Assembly: GCF_013004375.1 (NCBI RefSeq) | Contig: NZ_JABERI010000002.1 | Location: 1 to 64,000 of the forward strand | Direction: 5' to 3' | Source: Acinetobacter terrae | GTDB taxonomy: Bacteria; Pseudomonadota; Gammaproteobacteria; Pseudomonadales; Moraxellaceae | DNA length: 64,000 nt | In this document: positions 47,238-56,207 of the stretch, in pieces | Numbering within the stretch: position 1 is the first letter of the stretch | Layout: every line of letters starts with the position of its first letter | The notes under the pieces: generated by a model | Seen by the model: the letters and a program-made list of their open reading frames with translations, nothing else | Database searches by the model: none | What the model was told of the DNA's origin: nothing | Made by a program: the position numbers and the translations under genes

Positions 47238-50200
47238 CTATCGAGTTTCATACCAGCGTAACTGTCTAAGTTTCGCTGTGGTCGTAAACTCTTGACATTC
47301 CGGCTTATTTTTATTTTCCGCAGTTTTACAATTCAAAGTATCAGGACGTGGTACTACCAACTTACTAGTATTACTGCCAAGTGATTGGCCAATACCACTC
47401 CCTAAGATACCAGCCCCTAACTTAACGCTATTCGGAGTATTAGTAGTTGCAGTATTGAAAGAACATTTTCCTGACGGTAAACAGAATTGATATACATAAG
47501 AGTCCCCTTTTACGCCTGCACCACACGTACCACCAATGCCTGTACCATCACGATGATAAACACTCACATAGAGCATCCCATCCACGGCATACAACTCATT
47601 CATGCCTTTATAGACACCAGCTGTGCTTGAATAGATATACTTCCAGCCATTATTTCCAGTGATTGCGACACCAGTACTTATGTTTGAATTTAACGAAGTT
47701 AACGAAACATTTTTTGTTTTTAATGCTGTGGCTCCTGAATCAACCAATGTATATAAATCCGTTCTTGCCACATCTTTGTCATAAACCACAAATACGCCAT
47801 CAGCAGCACTTACAGTTGAGCCAGCCTGGTTACCACCTGTTACCGCTGTCCCTACTAATGGTGAACTACGGTTACCTGAACTAAAGGCAACCGCTGCAAC
47901 ATAGCCATTATTTTCATGAATAGAAACACTTGGCATTTCATAAAAACGAGGACTTGCACCACCCTCTGCATGTTCATTAAACAAACGAACCACACGTTTG
48001 GAAAAATTCGCTTTTTTAGCATCTGCATCAACACCAGTTGCAGCATTATTTAAATCGACACGAAAGCCCTGTCCGCCTAAGTCACCAAAATACAGGTTAT
48101 CCACAAGTCCATCATTATCACGGTCAATCGCATTAACTTGACTGACGACGCTATATTTCATGTTAATCGTAGATGCGCTGGCATCAGTAAATGCTTCTGC
48201 TCCTTTAGCTGCTGTAGCATTGGCACTAGTCCACCAAAGTAAAGCACCTGTGTTGGCATCAAACATATATACGCCAGCACCACCGCCTGTGGTGGTACTT
48301 TGATCATAGAATGCATTTTCATAGCCTGCATCATAACCACCACCCACAAACATCACCAGTTTTTTAGTACCGCCAAATTTGACATAAGCAAGTGTAGGTT
48401 TAGACCAGCTTTGTCCCATATAACTTAACGCATTGTTCGTATCTGCTGTAGTAGTTGGATTTCCATTTGCATCAGTGGTAACAGCAGCATCAGGATTAAT
48501 ATGAAATTTCAAACTTGGGCTATCTAAATCAGATAAATCCAGCGCGTAGTAACTACGCCCCCCCATACGCAGACCACCGTACACCCACTGCAAACCTTTA
48601 AGCGTAAGATCTGCATTTGAAGTACCGTCACTGGTACGATCAGAGCTATTAACCGTTAATGTCCCATCTGCTTTTGACACATACTGGGTATATGCTGTCC
48701 AAGGTGCATCTACACCGTAGAATAAATTCGCTGAACCACCGGTACTACTGGTTTCAGATAAGAACGCTGCTTTTTGATTTTGCATCATTTCATTTGGTGC
48801 AAAAGCAAATTTCTCCACCCCTGTGTCAGCATCAACTACATGCAATAAACCCTGTGTACTACCAAAGAGTAGATAATCATCACGATCTGTAGTATCTAAT
48901 GCTCCTACGGAGCCAACAGTAATTTTACCTCTTTGTGTAAGTAAAATCGGAGTTGAATGCATGACAGCACCAACTTGACGCAATTCTTGTTTTGCTGCAA
49001 GACTCTCTAAAGTTACACTCGTTTCTGTTGCACCAACGTTATAACCTAGTAAATTCAACCAATAGTTTTTATCAGGATCATTTACAAATAATGCTGTGCT
49101 ACCAGTACCAAATAAAGTTGTAACATTGATTTTTTTCAATGCATCCGCTTCACTTGCTATATAAGGTGCTGCATCAGTAATTTGTCGATTGGTATAGATG
49201 GTACGGTTAGTAACTTGTTCATTTTCAATTTTTGTAGTTAAACCTAAAGGCAACTTTCCTTTCAAGCCCCCTGACCATAGACCATTGGCAGTTGCATCCA
49301 ACGAACCATCTGTTTTAATTAAGGGTATAGTTTTAGTACTATTGTAAAGCTCACCATTATAGACATGGTATTTATTCAAATTACCCGCCCAGAGCTGGGT
49401 AGTTTCCTGTGGTTTTGGAATAAATGAAGCATAATAACCATATGGCTGGATACGCAACGGGTTTAAAGCATCCTGTGGTAGGGTTGGTGAACCTGTGGTA
49501 ACAGGGTCAAATTCAGGTTTCACCTCATCAACAAAATTTAAAATACTTTGTGCAACCTCACCTGGCTCTGAAGCCGAATACCATCCACCACGACCATAAA
49601 CACCCCATAATGCGGTATTGGCAATATCTGCACGACTAGCTCCACCGGTTGTATTACCATAAGTATTACTAATACTAGAAAAACGATTTAATATGTTTGC
49701 TACATCGGTATTGGTAGAAGTTAACTGGCCAACTTTTGTTTTTTCCGCTCCAGTATACGCATCCAATCCGCTATAGAATTTACCAAAACCAACTACTGCT
49801 GTTTTAATTTTGGCACGATTGGTAGCACCGGTTAATAAAGTGTTGGCAAAATTTGCAATGCAACGCCAAACCTTTTCATTGTCCGGATTAGCAGTTTTTG
49901 CTTTAAACTCGTAGGTCGAATTTTCACTACTAACATTAGAATCCCATGAAGAAGGGCAACTGAAACCGCTCACAGTAGTCGACATTTCTGTTTCAGGATC
50001 AGCAACACTAGTCGTACTAGGACCCCCATCTGTTAAAACATAAACTCCATTACCATTACATGTTGAAGTATCTGTACCGATCGTATTTAATAATGATCTG
50101 GCTCCAATCGCATACGCCCTACCTGTTGGCGTATAATCGGGAGCATCCATATTTACAATTTTTTGTAATATACATGAACGTTGGGTTATACCAGATACAG

Positions 50201-51140
50201 AACCACATTCCGTTTCAAAAGTAGTTCTCGCACTGCCAGTTAAACTACTGGAAGTAGTGTCCAAACGGCGAGCTGAAACTAAAACCGCTCCAGTTTTAGA
50301 GCTAGTCCCTGAAGTTCCTCCAGTAAACCGCGTTAGACCTATAACAATGTCATTTCCTAATTGAGGAACACCATTTAGCCCTTGTAATACGGTAAATAGA
50401 CCATCTTTGAGTTTGGTAATACGGTCGTAATATTTTTGAGTTTGTGTTGTGTTTTGTGCTAGTGCACCATAATAATTAAAACCATTTGCTGATTCCAAAA
50501 AAGTATTTGCACCAGAAGGTGGTGAGGTCAATAATGTACCTGTAGGACAGTCACTTTGCTGTGTGTACGGTGAATTACAAGTATAATAGTTGGTTGTAGT
50601 TATGGTTTCTGTTTTAAAAATATAGGTCTTTGTTCCCCTATTACAACGATTTTGACTATCACTTGTATTAAAATAATAAGTTGTATTTCCCGATACTTCT
50701 GAGCATTCATAAGAACCAAGTGAAGCCTCCGTACCAACACAATTCGTAGCTGTAGTCACATTACTTTGGCACTTATATGTTTTTGATGTTGAAATAGTTT
50801 GTGCTTTATAATTGTAAATTTTAGGTGAAGTTTCAACTGTAGTATTAGCAGTACAATAATAGCGTGTATAAGAGGGAGTTGTGGTGGAGGCTTCTGAATT
50901 AGAGGTTGGCACTGTTACCGCACTATCTGCCACAGGAGCATCACATGCAAATTTAAAAGTATTTGTGGCTTTCATACTGGCCGACGTATCCAGTACAAAC
51001 ATAATTCGTGTTTGACCACCTGTGGAATTACTATAGATATCAATATCACTGGCTTGTACAGACACACTATGACAGACAGCCAAGGTCATAAACATTGACA
51101 CCGTCGCTAAGAGTCCTTTTTTTTGATTTAACTTTTTCAT
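47238..51140 (-). CDS. pilY1: PilY1/ComC type IV pilus tip adhesin
   Basis: 1300 residues. Signal peptide cut about after SVSVQA (residue 30). A von Willebrand A-like part starts at once with RIMFVLDTSASMKAT, a MIDAS DxSxS motif (Asp 51, Ser 53, Ser 55), broken by a Cys-rich insert (about 60-210) with repeated NYYTC/YKCQS elements. The C-terminal half (about 540-1250) is the PilC/PilY1 beta-propeller, with a calcium loop DRDNDGLVDNLYFGDLGG near residue 1005. It primes pilus assembly with the minor pilins and sits at the tip. ComC is the A. baylyi name, required for competence. Encoded between pilX and comE in the minor-pilin operon. Confidence 0.93.
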   Translation of the reverse strand: MKKLNQKKGLLATVSMFMTLAVCHSVSVQASDIDIYSNSTGGQTRIMFVLDTSASMKATNTFKFACDAPVADSAVTVPTSNSEASTTTPSYTRYYCTANTTVETSPKIYNYKAQTISTSKTYKCQSNVTTATNCVGTEASLGSYECSEVSGNTTYYFNTSDSQNRCNRGTKTYIFKTETITTTNYYTCNSPYTQQSDCPTGTLLTSPPSGANTFLESANGFNYYGALAQNTTQTQKYYDRITKLKDGLFTVLQGLNGVPQLGNDIVIGLTRFTGGTSGTSSKTGAVLVSARRLDTTSSSLTGSARTTFETECGSVSGITQRSCILQKIVNMDAPDYTPTGRAYAIGARSLLNTIGTDTSTCNGNGVYVLTDGGPSTTSVADPETEMSTTVSGFSCPSSWDSNVSSENSTYEFKAKTANPDNEKVWRCIANFANTLLTGATNRAKIKTAVVGFGKFYSGLDAYTGAEKTKVGQLTSTNTDVANILNRFSSISNTYGNTTGGASRADIANTALWGVYGRGGWYSASEPGEVAQSILNFVDEVKPEFDPVTTGSPTLPQDALNPLRIQPYGYYASFIPKPQETTQLWAGNLNKYHVYNGELYNSTKTIPLIKTDGSLDATANGLWSGGLKGKLPLGLTTKIENEQVTNRTIYTNRQITDAAPYIASEADALKKINVTTLFGTGSTALFVNDPDKNYWLNLLGYNVGATETSVTLESLAAKQELRQVGAVMHSTPILLTQRGKITVGSVGALDTTDRDDYLLFGSTQGLLHVVDADTGVEKFAFAPNEMMQNQKAAFLSETSSTGGSANLFYGVDAPWTAYTQYVSKADGTLTVNSSDRTSDGTSNADLTLKGLQWVYGGLRMGGRSYYALDLSDLDSPSLKFHINPDAAVTTDANGNPTTTADTNNALSYMGQSWSKPTLAYVKFGGTKKLVMFVGGGYDAGYENAFYDQSTTTGGGAGVYMFDANTGALLWWTSANATAAKGAEAFTDASASTINMKYSVVSQVNAIDRDNDGLVDNLYFGDLGGQGFRVDLNNAATGVDADAKKANFSKRVVRLFNEHAEGGASPRFYEMPSVSIHENNGYVAAVAFSSGNRSSPLVGTAVTGGNQAGSTVSAADGVFVVYDKDVARTDLYTLVDSGATALKTKNVSLTSLNSNISTGVAITGNNGWKYIYSSTAGVYKGMNELYAVDGMLYVSVYHRDGTGIGGTCGAGVKGDSYVYQFCLPSGKCSFNTATTNTPNSVKLGAGILGSGIGQSLGSNTSKLVVPRPDTLNCKTAENKNKPECQEFTTTAKLRQLRWYETR

Positions 51141-51156
51141 TTTTAAATCCTTTTAG

Positions 51157-51843
51157 TTACGATACCAACTTCGGCTGACCGCCAACTGTATAATCCGAAT
51201 GCTGCATGTTATAAGGAATATTCAACCCCTCAAAACAAGCCCCCACTGCCGAAGCACGCTGCTTAAAACAGGATTCTATTTGTGTAGATGTCGCACCTGC
51301 AAAACTTGGCAATACTGAAATTACAGTCGCTCCAATATTATTGGTTGTTACAGGCACATTACTTTGCCCAAGACTTGTCCCTTTCGGCGCGCCACCAAAT
51401 GGTGTAGACGTTGTAACATTTTTGGTTAAATATACTTGTGACAACACCGCAGAACGCCCCATTGCGAATTGATTGGCTTTACAAAAGCCATCCACACCCA
51501 TCTTGGTGGTTGAACCATCCGCTGTAATCGCACTAGCTTTAGATAATTTAAAAAAAGAATTTTCAGATGCACGATAACAAAATACCAATTCATCATTGGC
51601 ATTTGCGGAAGAGTTGAAATAAGCAAACATCCCATCTAATGCCAACTGCCTTGCCACTTGCTCAGGGTTCTCGACATTAAATAAAGCGGAGTCAGAATTC
51701 CCCATCAATAAAGCATTGACCTGACTATTTGTCGCAATTTTCAATCCTAAAATTCCAGATTTCACAGCAATTGTGCCCAGTAATGTCACAAGCACCAAAA
51801 TAATCAAAACAGTAATAAGAGTTGCACCTTGTTGTTGTTTCAT
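51157..51843 (-). CDS. pilX: Type IV minor pilin PilX
   Basis: 228 residues. The N-terminus MKQQQGATLITVLIILVLV has the prepilin Gly, but +1 is Ala and +5 is Thr rather than Glu. Loss of Glu5 is a trait of tip pseudopilins such as GspK and fits PilX at the head of the pilus. The start overlaps the pilW stop as TAATG; 16 bp separate it from pilY1. Two Cys pairs are visible (GFCKANQ, ESCFKQ, GACFEG). Confidence 0.88.
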   Translation of the reverse strand: MKQQQGATLITVLIILVLVTLLGTIAVKSGILGLKIATNSQVNALLMGNSDSALFNVENPEQVARQLALDGMFAYFNSSANANDELVFCYRASENSFFKLSKASAITADGSTTKMGVDGFCKANQFAMGRSAVLSQVYLTKNVTTSTPFGGAPKGTSLGQSNVPVTTNNIGATVISVLPSFAGATSTQIESCFKQRASAVGACFEGLNIPYNMQHSDYTVGGQPKLVS

Positions 51844-52832
51844 TACGATGCTCCCAATGTATTCCGAATCGCTACAACCTGATTCACAGCCTGACGCAAA
51901 TATTTTTTATTAATAATGTCTTTTCCAGAGCTACCATCCAAAGCCACATCCGCACCTGCAAGGTTAAAGGTCGTTTGGGTATTTAAACTTGCATCAGCCC
52001 CAATCGTCCCTGTCGAACGAGATAAAATACCCACTTCCATTGAAGTCACTTGCAGATAAGTTTTTGCACAAATATCTTCAACAATTGGTGTCGCACATGC
52101 ATCACGAATATCATCCATTTCATCGATGTACTCATCAATGGTCATATATCGAAACTCACCAGCAGGATTCTTTACTCCTAGACGTATTTTAAATGCATCT
52201 ACGCGCTGCATCATTTGCTGGGCATTATTGGAACCATGTACATCTAAACCGAGAATTGTGGTTGGCGCACTTTTAGGATATGAGCCCGCATCACAATATA
52301 ATGAGTAAGCCGTTGGTTCACCTGGAATTTGCTGTGGACTAGCCGCCAAATAATAGCGCTGTACAATCACTAGATTTGAAGCAGGCGCAGCAGCAGTTCC
52401 CACTGTTGCTCCCTCACAGTTAATAATGCTTTCGGTTTCAGGTGTATATTGAATAGTTAAACGGTCACTTGTACCTGTTGTATTATCGGTATCTTCGTCT
52501 TGTAAGCTGACCAATTCAGTTTCCAAATTCGTGCTTGTTTGTAAAGCTGCAGGCAAATTTTCCTTTTTAAAAATAATTCCTGAACCTAAAACAATATTAT
52601 TTACCTTTTGTGCAGATACAGTATTCAAATTGGTATGACGTAGATCATGCGCAACCAAAGACAAACCAAAATTGGCATTTTGTTGTAATTCACTCATGCC
52701 TGATTGCAATCCTAAAGAACGCGAACTACTTAAGAACACGGCCAGCCCAGCCGCAACAATAAGTAAACCTAAGGTTAAAGCAACCATCAGTTCAATCAGA
52801 GTAAAGCCTGAGGTATAATGCTTATGAACCAT
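51843..52832 (-). CDS. pilW: Type IV minor pilin PilW
   Basis: 329 residues from the ATG ending at 52832: MVHKHYTSG, then FTLIELMVALTLGLLIVAAG with Glu at +5. The reading frame is open a further 37 codons upstream, but that part is antisense-phase pilV sequence with no leader. The start therefore overlaps the last 11 bases of pilV. The globular part has Cys in EDICAKTYLQVTSMEVG-type strands, as in GspJ/PilW. Overlap at both ends indicates a tightly coupled operon. Confidence 0.9.
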   Translation of the reverse strand: MVHKHYTSGFTLIELMVALTLGLLIVAAGLAVFLSSSRSLGLQSGMSELQQNANFGLSLVAHDLRHTNLNTVSAQKVNNIVLGSGIIFKKENLPAALQTSTNLETELVSLQDEDTDNTTGTSDRLTIQYTPETESIINCEGATVGTAAAPASNLVIVQRYYLAASPQQIPGEPTAYSLYCDAGSYPKSAPTTILGLDVHGSNNAQQMMQRVDAFKIRLGVKNPAGEFRYMTIDEYIDEMDDIRDACATPIVEDICAKTYLQVTSMEVGILSRSTGTIGADASLNTQTTFNLAGADVALDGSSGKDIINKKYLRQAVNQVVAIRNTLGAS

Positions 52833-53307
52833 AGTTATATACCTCAATAATGATACATTTGGCATTTGGGACATAAGCAGTGCCATTGGTACAGTTTGGA
52901 CTGCCCGTACCATTTGTTGCCGTTGTACCCTCCCAAGCAACATAGATGCATTTACGAACTAGAGTAGAACCTTGACAATTGAGTACATCCATACTCATGC
53001 CCAAATTACTTGCTCGGCTTTCAACTTGTCTAAAATCATATTTCGCCATTTTTGCAGCATCACAAAAGCTTGTTGCACAGTCATCTGTAGCACTATTTTT
53101 AGCATAATCAGCCAACCCGCCTCGATTCACCCGCATCCTCTCTGCCAAATCTCTAGCCACATTAGAAGCTTGCACATTCATTCCAGCCTCTACACTAGCC
53201 CCCATAGCCCTTACTTGTAATGCTACAAAACCCAACACAGCAACACTTAAAAGCACCAGTGCGACTAGCACCTCTACGAGCCCAACCCCTTTTTGAGTAT
53301 TTTTCAT
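52822..53307 (-). CDS. pilV: Type IV minor pilin PilV
   Basis: 161 residues: MKNTQKG, then VGLVEVLVALVLLSVAVLGF, Glu at +5, GspI/PilV pattern with LQVRAMGASVEAGMN following. Cys are in DDCATSFCDAAK and LNCQGS, KCIYVAWEG. Second gene of the operon, 19 bp after fimU. Confidence 0.9.
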   Translation of the reverse strand: MKNTQKGVGLVEVLVALVLLSVAVLGFVALQVRAMGASVEAGMNVQASNVARDLAERMRVNRGGLADYAKNSATDDCATSFCDAAKMAKYDFRQVESRASNLGMSMDVLNCQGSTLVRKCIYVAWEGTTATNGTGSPNCTNGTAYVPNAKCIIIEVYNYGS

Positions 53308-53326
53308 TTTTAATTATTCCTTATTC

Positions 53327-53758
53327 TCAGGTTGGGCAACTTATTGCCACTTTGTTATAAACTACCGTTCCGCCTTTTTGCACATACACATAAGATTTTA
53401 AGTTTGTATTACTAATATGTTTAAAAATAAAACACTGACCGTTGGTTGTTATGATCGATTGCCCTAAACGGTTAAAAGTGACACTCGCATCACCACTCTC
53501 TTTCGTCACATGGGTTGGTGACCATTTTTTATAAAATGTCGCAACACTACTGTCCAATGCTACAATCCGTTCACCCTGTTTGAAAATCGCTTCCGAACGT
53601 GTTTCTGCCAACAAATTTACAAAATCACGAGTATCACTTATCAGTTGGTTTTTTCGAATCGTTTGGGTAAAAGAAGGAGCAGCCATAGTTGCAATAATTG
53701 CTAATACAGCTATCGTTATCATTAATTCAATTAAGGTAAATCCTTTATTTTTTTGCAT
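53327..53758 (-). CDS. fimU: Type IV minor pilin FimU/FimT (GspH type)
   Basis: 143 residues: MQKNKG, then FTLIELMITIAVLAIIATMA with Glu at +5; QTIRKNQLISDTRDFVNLLAETRSEAI is the GspH/FimT domain start. The ATG ending at 53758 has an excellent GGGGGAG ribosome site; the frame runs six codons further to a TTG-type start that includes that site. First gene of the operon fimU-pilV-pilW-pilX-pilY1-comE-comF. Confidence 0.9.
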   Translation of the reverse strand: MQKNKGFTLIELMITIAVLAIIATMAAPSFTQTIRKNQLISDTRDFVNLLAETRSEAIFKQGERIVALDSSVATFYKKWSPTHVTKESGDASVTFNRLGQSIITTNGQCFIFKHISNTNLKSYVYVQKGGTVVYNKVAISCPT

Positions 53759-53843
53759 ACTCCCCCCGGATAACAAAACTTTACCCCATTAAAAATAATA
53801 TCTAATTAACTTACAGAACTGACACAAATAGAGATAAAAGGTA

Positions 53844-53880
53844 TAAAAAAACAGATAACTGTCAAAATACAATTATCTGT
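53844..53880 (-). terminator. Terminator of ispH
   Basis: On the minus strand ACAGATAA/TTATCTGT (14-base loop) is followed by seven T. It separates ispH from the pilin operon downstream. Confidence 0.85.
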
Positions 53881-53920
53881 CAAAATTTTAAAAATTTCAG
53901 AATGTTAAATCATTCACGCT

Positions 53921-54871
53921 TTATGCTTGAGTTACAGGAATACGTAACTCTTTGGGCAAACTAAAGGTAATATTTTCTTCACGTCCTGCGAGCTCTTCTG
54001 GTGCTTTTGCACCCCAATCCTGTAAACGCTGAATCACCTGTTTGATTAAAATTTCAGGTGCAGATGCGCCAGCAGTGACCCCAATTTTGGTATTTTCATT
54101 AAACCAATTTTGATCAAGCTGATCTGCATTATCGACTAAATAAGCCTGTTTCCCCATACGCTCAGCCAATTCACGTAAACGATTTGAGTTAGATGAATTG
54201 GGAGAACCAACCACTAAAACCACATCGCACTGCATAGCCAAATCACGTACTGCATCTTGACGGTTTTGGGTGGCATAACATATATCATCTTTGCGCGGAC
54301 CCTGAATTTCAGGAAATTTTGTACGTAAAGCATCAATCACTTTCGCCGTATCATCAATTGATAATGTTGTTTGAGTAACAAAAGCCACTTTTTCAGGATT
54401 ATGGACGACTAAAGCTGCAACATCTTGTTCATCTTCAACCAAGTAAATTTCACCGCCATTTTTTTTGTCATATTGCCCCATGGTTCCTTCAACCTCAGGA
54501 TGACCTTCATGACCAATTAAAATGGCTTCAGTTCCTTCACGGGCATATTTAGTCACTTCAATATGCACTTTGGTCACCAATGGGCAAGTTGCATCAAAGA
54601 CTTTTAAACCACGACGTTCAGCCTCAATTTGTACTGCTTTAGAGACACCATGAGCACTAAAAATAACGATATTATCATCGGGTACTTCATCCAGTTCATC
54701 GACAAAAATTGCACCGCGCTGACGTAAATCATCGACCACAAATTTGTTGTGCACCACTTCATGACGGACATAAATCGGAGGATTAAAACATTCAAGTGCC
54801 CGATTAACGATCGCAATTGCTCGGTCGACGCCTGCACAAAAACCACGTGGATTGGCCAATACAATTTCCAT
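53921..54871 (-). CDS. ispH: 4-hydroxy-3-methylbut-2-enyl diphosphate reductase
   Basis: Iron-sulfur enzyme making IPP and DMAPP in the last step of the MEP pathway. 316 residues. Cluster Cys are in [13 protein letters not shown] (residue 12), [12 protein letters not shown] and [12 protein letters not shown] region preceded by ICYATQNRQ. Catalytic Glu lies in the TQTTLS neighbourhood as expected. The ATG ending at 54871 has GAGGG upstream; an in-frame start six codons earlier is less likely. Shares its pathway with dxs at 3 kb. Divergent from gmk. Confidence 0.97.
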   Translation of the reverse strand: MEIVLANPRGFCAGVDRAIAIVNRALECFNPPIYVRHEVVHNKFVVDDLRQRGAIFVDELDEVPDDNIVIFSAHGVSKAVQIEAERRGLKVFDATCPLVTKVHIEVTKYAREGTEAILIGHEGHPEVEGTMGQYDKKNGGEIYLVEDEQDVAALVVHNPEKVAFVTQTTLSIDDTAKVIDALRTKFPEIQGPRKDDICYATQNRQDAVRDLAMQCDVVLVVGSPNSSNSNRLRELAERMGKQAYLVDNADQLDQNWFNENTKIGVTAGASAPEILIKQVIQRLQDWGAKAPEELAGREENITFSLPKELRIPVTQA

Positions 54872-55005
54872 AAGACCCTCAATGTTCACTTGAATTTAGA
54901 CTGAATAATTTGAAATAAATGCAAACAACCTGCGTTCAGCTATTTAGTTTGCTGGCTGTCTGCTCTAAAATAGAGAAGATATTTTATCATATCAGGAAAA
55001 ATATC

Positions 55006-55629
55006 ATGTCGGGTCTCTTGTTTGTCGTTTCTGCTGCATCTGGAACAGGCAAAACATCTCTCGTTAAAGCCCTACTTGAGCGTGTGAATAATTTACACGT
55101 TTCTGTCTCTCACACAACTCGTGGTCAACGCCCTGGTGAACTCGAAGGTGTGCATTATCATTTTTCGAAAAAAGAAGATTTTCTTGCTTTAGTTGGGCAA
55201 GGTGGTTTTATTGAGTATGCCGAAGTTTTTGGTAACTATTACGGTACCGCTCAAGCCACAGTAAAACAACAATTGGCTAAAGGTCATGATGTTTTACTTG
55301 AAATCGATTGGCAAGGTGCAGAACAAGTTCGTAAACTTTTCCCTGAATCTAAACAAATTTTTATTTTACCGCCAAGCCAGTTTGATTTACGTCAACGTCT
55401 ATCAAATCGCGGCACAGACTCTGTTGAAGTGATTGAACATCGTTTAAGTTGTGCTGTGGAAGATATGCAGCAATATACCAATTTTGACTATGTCATTATT
55501 AATGATGACTTTAATAAAGCATTACATGACTTGGAATGCGTAATTATTGCCAATCGTTTGGTTATATCTCAACAAGCGGATCGTCATCAGGAATTGATTG
55601 AAAAATTAATTACTCCCGTTGAATTGTGA
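55006..55629 (+). CDS. gmk: Guanylate kinase
   Basis: Phosphorylates GMP to GDP with ATP. 207 residues. P-loop VVSAASGTGKTSLVKAL, GMP site SVSHTTRGQRPGELEGVHYHF and EYAEVFGNYYGT, then LLEIDWQGAEQVRK. The frame opens at 54919, but the ATG at 55006 has AGGA 8 bases upstream and yields the family N-terminus. Followed after 76 bp by rpoZ and then spoT: the common gmk-rpoZ-spoT order, which unites guanine nucleotide and ppGpp functions. Confidence 0.97.
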   Translation: MSGLLFVVSAASGTGKTSLVKALLERVNNLHVSVSHTTRGQRPGELEGVHYHFSKKEDFLALVGQGGFIEYAEVFGNYYGTAQATVKQQLAKGHDVLLEIDWQGAEQVRKLFPESKQIFILPPSQFDLRQRLSNRGTDSVEVIEHRLSCAVEDMQQYTNFDYVIINDDFNKALHDLECVIIANRLVISQQADRHQELIEKLITPVEL

Positions 55630-55705
55630 TTAAAACTTGAGTCTACAGGCAAAGCCTTTTATACTACTCAGTCTATTCAAATTTAATATTCAAACGAGAA
55701 TTCTT

Positions 55706-55987
55706 ATGGCACGCGTAACCGTTGAAGATTGTTTAGACCATGTAGACAACCGCTTTGAGCTTGTACTAGTGGCAAGCAAACGCGCGCGTCAATTGGCACG
55801 TCAAGGTATCGAACCAACTGTAGAGTGGGATAACGACAAACCGACTGTGGTTGCTTTACGTGAAATTGCAGCGGGTCATGTATCTAAAGATATTTTGAAA
55901 CAACGTGATCAAGATTATCAAACGTCTAGTCTTGACCTTGCACTTTCTGCAAACAACTTGAATTTAGATGGCTTTTCTTTCCAATAA
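55706..55987 (+). CDS. rpoZ: RNA polymerase omega subunit
   Basis: 93 residues starting [20 protein letters not shown] with the conserved [12 protein letters not shown]. Helps fold beta' and forms part of a ppGpp site on RNA polymerase. ATG at 55706 chosen for family N-terminus; the open frame upstream to 55637 is not expected to be translated. Strong terminator follows, so spoT has its own promoter. Confidence 0.97.
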   Translation: MARVTVEDCLDHVDNRFELVLVASKRARQLARQGIEPTVEWDNDKPTVVALREIAAGHVSKDILKQRDQDYQTSSLDLALSANNLNLDGFSFQ

Positions 55988-56000
55988 GAAAAAAAATCTT

Positions 56001-56032
56001 AAAAAAGCCTAGTTTTTAACTAGGCTTTTTTT
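56001..56032 (+). terminator. Terminator of rpoZ
   Basis: AAAAAAGCCTAGTT/AACTAGGCTTTTTT with a TTT loop. Confidence 0.95.
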
Positions 56033-56207
56033 ATTGGATAACTTTTATATTTGCTCAATAACCGTTATAACATAAGTATAAAGATACATTATTCAATAGG
56101 TATCTTTTTGCTTTTTTTTAAATGAAAAATTTGACAAGTCATGCAATATGTTTTTCATTAAAGGTCTAGCGATTTAAACTGTAAAACTGAAGTAATAAAG
56201 GTGTTAT

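Noticed and set aside
52833..52943. Extended start for pilW
   Set aside because: The extra 37 codons are pilV sequence in another phase and would bury the prepilin leader.
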